A DNA stretch of 64,000 nt from a bacterium (GTDB lineage: Bacteria > Actinomycetota > Acidimicrobiia > Acidimicrobiales > CATQHL01): assembly GCA_028824415.1 (NCBI GenBank), contig JAPPDX010000023.1, positions 1-64,000 of the forward strand. The letters run 5' to 3'. Numbering within the stretch: the first letter of the stretch is position 1; the number at the start of each line of letters is the position of its first letter. The position numbers and the translations under genes were made by a program. The notes beneath the pieces were generated by a model, which saw nothing but the letters and a program-made list of their open reading frames with translations, searched no databases and was not told the origin of the DNA. Below, in pieces: positions 53,893-60,513 of this stretch.

Positions 53893-54299
53893 TGCTTGCG
53901 CAGGAAGTTCCGGTAGGCAAGCCAATCCTCCCGACACTCGGCGTCGGTCAGGAGGCCCGCCTCGCCTTCCGCCATGAACTCCTCGAAGGTGAGACCGGCA
54001 CGTCGCGCCGTCTCCGTGACGATCTCGACGACCTCTTCTCGCGTGATGATCCTCATCGTGGTGGTGCCTCCTGCAGGCTCGATCCGACTACTGCTGTCCC
54101 CGGGGCCGGCCAGCAGACTTTGCCGCCGGTACCCAACACACGGCGCGGTCACACGCTCGACACCGTACAAGCCCAAGCCGCTCCGCCGAATCGCCGCCCA
54201 CGTCAACCTGCGTGCCGACCGGCGCACATCACGGGGAACCCTCAACAGCGCCCCAAGCCCGGCGGTCAACCTAGCGGCGCCCGTGCCCACCGCCACCCC
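53200..54299. repeat. module repeat copy C (about 1.1 kb)
   Basis: This is the third direct repeat. Its leader (54161-54299) matches those of A and B closely and ends abruptly at the same base, after which the three flanks are unrelated. The shared end marks the duplication boundary. Confidence 0.85.
53889..54056 (-). CDS. module copy C: 55-aa partner protein
   Basis: The protein reads MRIITREEVVEIVTETARRA, then GLTFEEFMAEGEAGLLTDAE and CREDWLAYRNFLRKQ, 55 residues like its paralogues. The ATG at 54056 is preceded by the conserved CCTCCT (AGGAGG in coding sense). An open frame extending to 54374 is just leader sequence. The small proteins differ among copies mainly in the last 15 residues, which may match the differing N-terminal halves of the large partners. 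Confidence 0.8.
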   Translation of the reverse strand: MRIITREEVVEIVTETARRAGLTFEEFMAEGEAGLLTDAECREDWLAYRNFLRKQ

Positions 54300-54307
54300 G
54301 CTGGCGT

Positions 54308-54519
54308 CGGTACCGGATGATCTGATTGCCGAGTACGGCGCATGCGCCGTACTCATGGTTGACCGCGTGGTCATTCAGGCCTTCGACGACCACGCGTCTG
54401 CTGTCCAGGCGGGGAAGGAACGCTTCGGATCGGGGAACTTCTCCGCTCACACGCTTCCTGTCCCTGTCGTGTATTCGGGCGTACTCACCGCCGGCGCAGC
54501 GCCCTCTGAGCGTGGTTAG
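54308..54519 (+). pseudogene. possible gene remnant after module copy C
   Basis: The plus-strand frame reads VPDDLIAEYGACAVLMVDRV, then VIQAFDDHASAVQAGKERFG and PVPVVYSGVL before the stop at 54517-54519. The composition looks protein-like rather than random, but there is no good start: upstream the frame runs into the repeat leader. It may be the 3' part of a gene cut off when the module was copied here. An overlapping minus-strand frame (54271-54642) is an equally weak alternative. Treat as tentative. Confidence 0.25.
54331..54354. repeat. 24-bp perfect palindrome
   Basis: GAGTACGGCGCA (54331-54342) is followed directly by its exact complement TGCGCCGTACTC (54343-54354), with no spacer. It lies 32 bases beyond the end of module copy C, in a 586-base region (54057-54642) otherwise made of the copy-C leader and unassigned sequence. 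Possible roles are a dimeric-protein operator, a recombination or attachment site, or a hairpin. Confidence 0.8.
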
Positions 54520-54642
54520 CGCCAAACGGTCCAACACCCCGAGAGATCCCCGGCCGCAATCGCCCGCGAAGGTTGGACCCGACCCCACCGGCGCGAATCT
54601 CACCGGCACCTGCCATGCGCGGACAACGTCTCCGGTGATCAC

Positions 54643-55131
54643 CTAGCCAGCGACCGGCCTACTCGCAGCGGGTGAGAGCGACTTGACCAGGCTGCGTGTG
54701 AGATTCTGCAGGGCCGGGAGATGGCCCGCTTCCATCATGTCTTTGACCAGAGGGATCCCGCCCGCGGCGTAGCCCTCGGCGATGTCCAAGACTTGCCGCG
54801 GATTCCGCACCACGAACGGGTCTCCGCTGTGGGCTATCGCTAGCAAGAAAAGGAACTCAATTGCAGCTAGGTCGCGTTGGAGGACGACGCCGGTGATGAA
54901 CTCGTGGCGCTCAGCAGAGTCCACGGTCATGAAATGATCTTGTGACGCACCTATGGCTGCAGCAAGCAGCCAGAAGTCGACGTAGCGCTTGAACGGCGCC
55001 TCTTCGATGTCCTTGGCTCCTCCATCTGCCGAGCCAAAGGTGGTGCTGTAGAGCCTCAGGTTCTCGTGGTAGGCCGTGGGAACGTGGATGGCTTGGTTCG
55101 CGAACGGATTGAAGTCTCGGGAGATCGCCAC
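54643..55131 (-). CDS. 162-aa protein of unknown function, last gene of the defence-like operon
   Basis: This mostly helical protein contains NPFANQAIHVPTAYHENLRL, FKRYVDFWLLAAAIGASQDH and VVLQRDLAAIEFLFLLAIAH. I do not recognise the family. The GTG at 55131 follows the stop of the DndD-like gene after two bases, so it belongs to the same transcription unit. Its size and the FWLLAAAIG-like helix loosely recall small DNA-modification partners such as DndE, but no diagnostic motif supports that. Confidence 0.8.
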   Translation of the reverse strand: MAISRDFNPFANQAIHVPTAYHENLRLYSTTFGSADGGAKDIEEAPFKRYVDFWLLAAAIGASQDHFMTVDSAERHEFITGVVLQRDLAAIEFLFLLAIAHSGDPFVVRNPRQVLDIAEGYAAGGIPLVKDMMEAGHLPALQNLTRSLVKSLSPAASRPVAG

Positions 55132-55133
55132 GC

Positions 55134-57245
55134 TCAGACCGTCGCCTTTCGCTCACAGACCCGGCAGGACGAGTAGTAGTCGCAGTCACAGAGCAACGTC
55201 TCGAGTCGCCCGGTCGCCGGATCGTTCACCAACTGCTTCGGGAAATGGTCGGTGAAGGTCATCGTGTAGGTGCGTCCGGCGTACCGATCGAGAATGTCCT
55301 CCACGCCTTGAATCTCGCTTCCGGTGAGGAACATGACAAGTTGCGTTGAATTCTCCGCTGCGTATTCGAGCAGCGATCTTCGGACGAGGGCGCTGGTCAT
55401 TCCAAGTGGCGTGTCTACGACATTCGGAGCGCTCACGCCGCTCACGCGGACGAGCCCAAGGATGAACGCCAGCGTCAGTGCTCTGCGTTGCGCCCCGCTG
55501 AGGTCCTTGTCAGGGTCTAGCCGCTGGTCGTCGGAGCCGAACACGACGATGTCATGCTGGCGCGTTAGCTCCGCTCGCTTGATGAGACCGCCGGTCTCGG
55601 GATCGGTCACGATCATTTTGAGGAAGATCTCGCTCATCGCGGAACTCACCTCATCGACAGTCTCACTCTCCAAGGTCTCGACGGTGCCCCGAAGCACGGT
55701 CAGTAGGTCGTTGGCGGCAATCTCTTCGGCAAGCCGTCGCCGATACTTCTCCTCCTTCTTCAGGGCCGCTTGTCGTTCTTTGACTACTTCCGCTTGATCG
55801 CGCCTTGTCGTTCGGATCTGCTCGGACACGTGCGCCGCTTCGCTTGTGAGGCGCTTCGCCTCGGCTTCCTCCTCGGTCAACATCCGTTCCAGTTCGCTGA
55901 TGTCCTGTTCGGGGATGTCGCGGATCCTGGTTCGCAGCTCGGTGATCTCCTTCTCAAGCCGCTGTTGGGCCTGGCTGCACCGCACGATGTCGGTGAGCGA
56001 GTCACCAGCCTGCGCAACCCACGAGTCAGATTCCTCATCGCCGCCATTGGTGTCGCGTAGCCTCGCAGCGGTACTGAGGTGTAGCAGGATCTCATGGCTT
56101 TCCTCAAGCTGGTCGATCTCGGCGAGGAGGTCGCAGAGTGCGGCGTGTCCGTCCGTTCCTTCCGACACGTCTCGCCCGCAAATGCACGTCGTGCGACGGA
56201 GTCGATCTCGTACGACCTCGGGCAAAGTGTCCGGGATGACCCCGTCAGTCTCGAGCTGAGCGAGAAGATCTGCGGCTTGGCGGATCTGACTTGCCGCGAC
56301 TCGTGCGAGTACGTCGGAGCTGTTGATGAGTCCTCGCTGTCGTTGCACTAGGTCAGCGTGGTATTTCCGCTCGTCGTCCAGCTCCCTCCTGCGATCCGAG
56401 AGGTTGGACTCAAGCTGTCGACGATCCGCGCTACCAGCGGCCAGCGCAGCACGGAGTGCCTCGTCCGCCTTGCGCTTACGCGTGTCGGTAGCCCGGCGGT
56501 CGTCGTCGATCTGCTTCTTGTCTTCTTCCAGTTTCTGCAGGCAGTCGGTCAGATCGGCCTCTCGTGTTGCGAGATGTTCCACATTGGTACCGGCCGCTTC
56601 TTTCCGGACGGCAGAGACTGCCCTTCTCCTCGCGACATCCACGTGGCGCTCAGCCTCTTCGAGGACGTCGAGCCCAAGCAGCTGACGCACTGCCCGTTCC
56701 ACTCGGTCGCGCTTTGCTGAGCGTTCGTCAGTCGCCTCGATGAAGGCGAGCGCACGGTCCCCGTCAATGAAGAACACGTCCTTGAGGCTCTTGGGCAAGA
56801 CCCGGTTGGCTATGAACGCGTTCGGGTTGAGCACAGGTTCATCGCCTGTTGGCTTCTGCTCGAAGAGCATCAGATCTGACCCGTCTACATCGAAGGCACC
56901 AGCGTTCGTCGGCCGCTCCTTCGTGGTGCGGACCAGGTCATACGTCCTTTCCATGCCGGTCTCGTCATCGATGGTTGCGAACCTGATCTCCACCTCGATG
57001 GCGCAGACCCTACCGTCACCCTCGACGTCCCAGTCGAGGGGATGAAGCCGGTACGCGGATCTTCTGCCAGGTAGGGCCTCGTCACCAAAGAGACCCCAGG
57101 TGAGAGCCGTAAGGAGGGTCGTCTTCCCGGTGCCATTCTCGGCGCGTATCACGGTCAGAGGGCTCTCGGTCTCGCGAGCAAACGAGATCTCGACGTCTCG
57201 GAGCTGCCGAAAATTACGCACTTTGGCCTGGTTGAGCTTGATCAT
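55134..57245 (-). CDS. DndD/Rad50-like SMC-type ATPase
   Basis: This 703-aa protein starts IKLNQAKVRNFRQLRDVEIS with Walker A ENGTGKTT at residues 36-43. Long coiled coils (about 200-330 and 420-510) flank a central CICG motif near residue 355 that recalls a Rad50 zinc hook. The C-terminal lobe has the ABC signature DLSGAQRRALTLAFILGL and Walker B NVVDTPLGMTS. This is the plan of DndD, the ATPase of DNA phosphorothioation systems. The last 20 residues hold a cysteine group C-x-C-x5-C-x2-C (CDCDYYSSCRVC), perhaps metal-binding. The ATG at 57245 overlaps the previous stop (TAATG). Confidence 0.88.
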   Translation of the reverse strand: MIKLNQAKVRNFRQLRDVEISFARETESPLTVIRAENGTGKTTLLTALTWGLFGDEALPGRRSAYRLHPLDWDVEGDGRVCAIEVEIRFATIDDETGMERTYDLVRTTKERPTNAGAFDVDGSDLMLFEQKPTGDEPVLNPNAFIANRVLPKSLKDVFFIDGDRALAFIEATDERSAKRDRVERAVRQLLGLDVLEEAERHVDVARRRAVSAVRKEAAGTNVEHLATREADLTDCLQKLEEDKKQIDDDRRATDTRKRKADEALRAALAAGSADRRQLESNLSDRRRELDDERKYHADLVQRQRGLINSSDVLARVAASQIRQAADLLAQLETDGVIPDTLPEVVRDRLRRTTCICGRDVSEGTDGHAALCDLLAEIDQLEESHEILLHLSTAARLRDTNGGDEESDSWVAQAGDSLTDIVRCSQAQQRLEKEITELRTRIRDIPEQDISELERMLTEEEAEAKRLTSEAAHVSEQIRTTRRDQAEVVKERQAALKKEEKYRRRLAEEIAANDLLTVLRGTVETLESETVDEVSSAMSEIFLKMIVTDPETGGLIKRAELTRQHDIVVFGSDDQRLDPDKDLSGAQRRALTLAFILGLVRVSGVSAPNVVDTPLGMTSALVRRSLLEYAAENSTQLVMFLTGSEIQGVEDILDRYAGRTYTMTFTDHFPKQLVNDPATGRLETLLCDCDYYSSCRVCERKATV

Positions 57246-57475
57246 TAGGACGGCTCCCAGCCAGCCCTGAGAAGGACCGTCGCTAGCGCCTGTGCCTTGT
57301 CGTTGATCTTCTTCTGGATCTGGGTCCTCGCTTCGAGGTGCTCCTTCTCGAGGATAACGATCTGGGCCAACGTCTCGAGGACGTCCCCCCGGTAACCACG
57401 CACGCGGGCCGTTTCGTCGATCCGGTCGACCTGTTCGCGCAGGACCGCGAGGAGTTTCTGCTGGCTCACCGTCAT
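57245..57475 (-). CDS. 76-aa coiled-coil small protein
   Basis: This 76-residue protein is predicted as two long helices: QKLLAVLREQVDRIDETARV and LAQIVILEKEHLEARTQIQK. The ATG at 57475 lies 28 bases after the helicase stop, with AGGAGG-like sequence upstream, and its stop overlaps the DndD-like start. No family is recognised. Size and place suggest a structural partner of the SMC-like ATPase. Confidence 0.78.
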   Translation of the reverse strand: MTVSQQKLLAVLREQVDRIDETARVRGYRGDVLETLAQIVILEKEHLEARTQIQKKINDKAQALATVLLRAGWEPS

Positions 57476-57503
57476 TCCGCGTACCTCCTCCTAGCCTCGG
57501 CGA

Positions 57504-59663
57504 TCATACGATGTACTCCAGTCGGACATCCTGGAGTATGTCTCGAGGCCCTCCTGGGGCGGCGCGGTTCTGCGCGAGGTTCGTGAATTCGTCGCATCTA
57601 GCGAGTTCACCTCGGATCAGTCGCTTGACGTCGTCGTCTCTGGGTTCGCCTGGCGGCGGGAGGACCAGGAAGTCATGAATCTTGGCGAACTGCTTCCCGA
57701 TGGTTGAGCACGTGCGCAGCACCCGTCCCCGTCGTTGAACCCATTGGCGTTCAACGGTCGTACTAGCCAGGATGATCGCCGTCGAGATCTCAGGGACGTC
57801 GAGACCTTCGTCAAGAACGCGCTTTGCCGTGAGCACTTTGAGGGATCCCCCTCGAAACGCTTCGAGCACCGAGTCAACCAGTCTTGCGTTGCCCGTCTCG
57901 TGGGCGGTGATCTGGTGGAATCTGAGGCCTAGTGATCGAACGATCTCGTTCACTGATTCGAGTTGGCCGGGGTCTTTGTCGGTGGCGTACACGAGCGTGT
58001 GTCGCACCTCGTCCGGCGAACTCGGCGCGAGCAGCGCCTTGAGCAATTCGAGCTTTCCCTCCGCTGCCTCAAGGACGAGGCGGCGCCTGTTGCGGAGTAG
58101 TTGCAGTCGCTCCTCTTCCTCCGCGCTGGGGTCTCGACCGGCGGCGAGCGAGAGCCTGCGGATCTTGTCGCTCAGCCTCCGGTACCCCTCGAGCTCGTGG
58201 GGGCTGAGACCGACCGAGTGGAGGTGGTAGTCGTACGGCACGAGGCAGACGCCGATGGCGTCGGCGAGACTGAACTCGAACACAACGTCGCCAAAGTATT
58301 CTGCCAGGCGAGCTGTGCCATCTGGGTCATATTGACGTTCCGGAGTTGCCGAAAGTCCGAGTCGATAGTCGATATCGCGAGGCGGTGAGGCCAGGAACGA
58401 CCCGCCGCCGAGGTTGTGGACCTCATCGGCGATCAGCATCAATGGCCCCTGGTAGCTGTCGAGTAGTTCGCGGAACGCGGTGTCGTGGAGGAAGTCATTC
58501 GTGACGATGAGCGCCTCCACGCCTCCGGTGTCGAACTCGATGCGTTGGAGCCGTTCGTCGATCTCACGGAGTCGGCGCTGGCGTCCATGAGTTCCTGTGA
58601 TGTACGGAGCGATACCAAAGTCACGCCACTCCTCTGCCCACTGTGCGATGAGCGGGCGTGTTGGAGCCGCGACAACAACGACGAGGCGCCTGAGCTCACG
58701 CCAGAGGCGCCAGGCGCAGAGCAGGGCTGTGATCGTCTTCCCCGAGCCGGTGGCCATCGCGAGGATTCCGTGTCGACCAGCTCCTTCCCATCTGAGCACC
58801 GCGTTTCCTTGGTGCGAGTAACGGCCAGCCTCCCAGACAAGATCGCGTGGTGGCGCGAAACGGTCCCGGTGTGTGCTGGCTTCGACGGCAGAGCCAAGCT
58901 CACTCCGATGAAGCTTGCCCTCAAGCTCGAGCGCCTTGCGGTAGTCCGCTTCGGTCGGTGGCTGACTTGTGTCGTAGGACTCGATTAGACCTTCTCGCAG
59001 CGCCACCGGGAGATCCACTGCGATCGCATGAGGCTTGGAGTTCGACCAGTACGCCTCGAACTCGTCGACCGCTTCTCGGCTCGCCGTCTCGCTGTCCCCA
59101 CCACGCCAACTGCGGTGCAGGTTGAGTCGCTCCACGTTGCCGAGGAGGGCTTGGCCGGTGAAGTTCGCAGACCCGGACAAGACGGCGAGGTCTTGGCCGG
59201 CTCGGAAAATCCACTCCTTTAGGTGGAACTTCGCATCTTCCACCAAGACGACCTTCATGAGTAGGCGCCGCGTGGCGAGCAGGTAGGCGAAGCACTGCTT
59301 GGTGTGCTGAGCCAGGGCGCTCGCCAGGGCCGTTTCGTCCGTGAAGGCCGACGCGATCGCACCGGTGAGGAGTTCCGTTGGGCTCCTAGTGCCGAGCCGA
59401 ATCCCTTCCTGATCTGAGTCCGACAGCACCGGACTAACGAGTAGACGGAGCGATCGATTAGAGCGCAAGATGTAGGCCGCCAGACCGTGAGATAGCTCGC
59501 GGAGGGCCGCACCGCCGAAGTAGCCGACCATGCAGTCGAACCTGTCTGCGACCTGTAGCGCGGGAATGATGACGTCCTCGACGACCTCGTCATCTGGACG
59601 TCGCCAGGTCGGTTTTCGGTCGTCGAGCAGCCTGAGTCGCGATGCCGCAGCCCACGCCGTCAT
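57504..59663 (-). CDS. PLD-DEVH superfamily 2 helicase (phosphorothioation-restriction type)
   Basis: The N-terminal region of this 719-aa protein (about residues 25-230) looks like a phospholipase-D-type nuclease domain: DCMVGYFGGAALREL, then KFHLKEWIF with H-x-K, and LSGSANFTGQALLGN. The helicase follows: motif I AMATGSGKTITALL, motif II LIADEVHNLGG (DEVH), motif III GLSATPERQYD and motif VI QWVQRRGRVLRT. A PLD nuclease with a helicase is the layout of restriction enzymes tied to DNA sulfur modification. The ATG at 59663 follows the PP-loop gene stop by one base; the longer frame to 60083 is antisense-like overlap. Confidence 0.88.
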   Translation of the reverse strand: MTAWAAASRLRLLDDRKPTWRRPDDEVVEDVIIPALQVADRFDCMVGYFGGAALRELSHGLAAYILRSNRSLRLLVSPVLSDSDQEGIRLGTRSPTELLTGAIASAFTDETALASALAQHTKQCFAYLLATRRLLMKVVLVEDAKFHLKEWIFRAGQDLAVLSGSANFTGQALLGNVERLNLHRSWRGGDSETASREAVDEFEAYWSNSKPHAIAVDLPVALREGLIESYDTSQPPTEADYRKALELEGKLHRSELGSAVEASTHRDRFAPPRDLVWEAGRYSHQGNAVLRWEGAGRHGILAMATGSGKTITALLCAWRLWRELRRLVVVVAAPTRPLIAQWAEEWRDFGIAPYITGTHGRQRRLREIDERLQRIEFDTGGVEALIVTNDFLHDTAFRELLDSYQGPLMLIADEVHNLGGGSFLASPPRDIDYRLGLSATPERQYDPDGTARLAEYFGDVVFEFSLADAIGVCLVPYDYHLHSVGLSPHELEGYRRLSDKIRRLSLAAGRDPSAEEEERLQLLRNRRRLVLEAAEGKLELLKALLAPSSPDEVRHTLVYATDKDPGQLESVNEIVRSLGLRFHQITAHETGNARLVDSVLEAFRGGSLKVLTAKRVLDEGLDVPEISTAIILASTTVERQWVQRRGRVLRTCSTIGKQFAKIHDFLVLPPPGEPRDDDVKRLIRGELARCDEFTNLAQNRAAPGGPRDILQDVRLEYIV

Positions 59664-59664
59664 G

Positions 59665-60513
59665 TCAGAGGGCACACACCGTGCACGGCAGGGTGTCGTC
59701 GTCCTCCTCAAGAGCCTCGCTGAGGGCTTCGAGGAGGGGGACGTTGGCTCTGGTCTTGTTGGCCCGGGCCGTGGCTGCTTCGTGCCGCTGGAGGATTTCG
59801 TCGCGGCGGGATCGGAGCTGGGGGAGTGTTTCACCACCTGACCAGGTGTATTGACGGCCGCGCATGGCGCGATCGCCGAAGTCGGCGTCGCCGTCGACGC
59901 CAGCATCTTTGAGGACCTTCTGCTCGATGGCGACAGCGCGCTCAAATAGGTCGGGATGACGGTCAGAGAGGCCGATCCATTCCGCTTTGCGTTGGTAGAA
60001 GCAGAAGTAACAGCCGGACCGCGTGCGCCACTCGTAGTAGTCGGGCAGACCGATTCCAGCGTCGCCGAGGATCCCAAGCACATCGTCGTGGTTGATGCCG
60101 TCCTCGACGAACGGGAATCGCGTCTCGATATTGGGCTTCGTGGAGATGTAGCCCTTGCGGTTCGCCTCGTCGGCTCGGATTGCGACGTAGGAGATCGCCG
60201 GCGCGTCGCCGATCCACTCCTCGATCGGCTTGATCTTCATATTCTTGGTACACCACCGCATCTGGGGTGATGGCAGTGCTCCGCGGAAGACCTCGAACCA
60301 ATGGTCGAACCCACGGCGCGCGTTCAGTCGCACGATGGGCTTTCCGAGAATCACTTCTAGGCGGGTCAAATACTCGTACGTCTCAGGAAGCTCCGCGCCC
60401 GTGTCGCAGAAGAAGTACTCCATGTCTGGAACCTTGCCGCGCAGATAGACGGCCAAGGCGCTGGAGTCTTTGCCGCCGGAGATGCCACAGATGTGACGAA
60501 CTCCCTCAACCAT
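59665..60513 (-). CDS. PP-loop (PAPS reductase/DndC-like) sulfur-transfer protein
   Basis: This 282-aa member of the adenine-nucleotide alpha-hydrolase family has the pyrophosphate loop ICGISGGKDSSALAV (SGGKDS at residues 12-17), FCDTGAELPET, a cysteine in QMRWCTKNMK and RTRSGCYFCFYQRKAEW with CxxC, then a C-terminal CTVC. The cysteines could hold an Fe-S cluster, as in DndC, which activates sulfur transfer to DNA. BrxP of type 4 BREX is a related option. The ATG at 60513 overlaps the ATPase stop by 8 bases. Enzymatic role is inferred from family only. Confidence 0.87.
   Translation of the reverse strand: MVEGVRHICGISGGKDSSALAVYLRGKVPDMEYFFCDTGAELPETYEYLTRLEVILGKPIVRLNARRGFDHWFEVFRGALPSPQMRWCTKNMKIKPIEEWIGDAPAISYVAIRADEANRKGYISTKPNIETRFPFVEDGINHDDVLGILGDAGIGLPDYYEWRTRSGCYFCFYQRKAEWIGLSDRHPDLFERAVAIEQKVLKDAGVDGDADFGDRAMRGRQYTWSGGETLPQLRSRRDEILQRHEAATARANKTRANVPLLEALSEALEEDDDTLPCTVCAL

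Noticed and set aside
49927-54299. Insertion sequences or a composite transposon as the cause of the threefold repeat
   Set aside because: No transposase-like frame, terminal inverted repeats or target-site duplications were seen. The repeat ends coincide with module leaders.
54271-54642. A 123-codon minus-strand gene beyond module copy C
   Set aside because: It competes with the opposite-strand frame, has no ribosome site and shows no recognisable domain.
54643-55131. Calling the 162-aa protein DndE
   Set aside because: Position is right but no diagnostic sequence feature could be pointed to.
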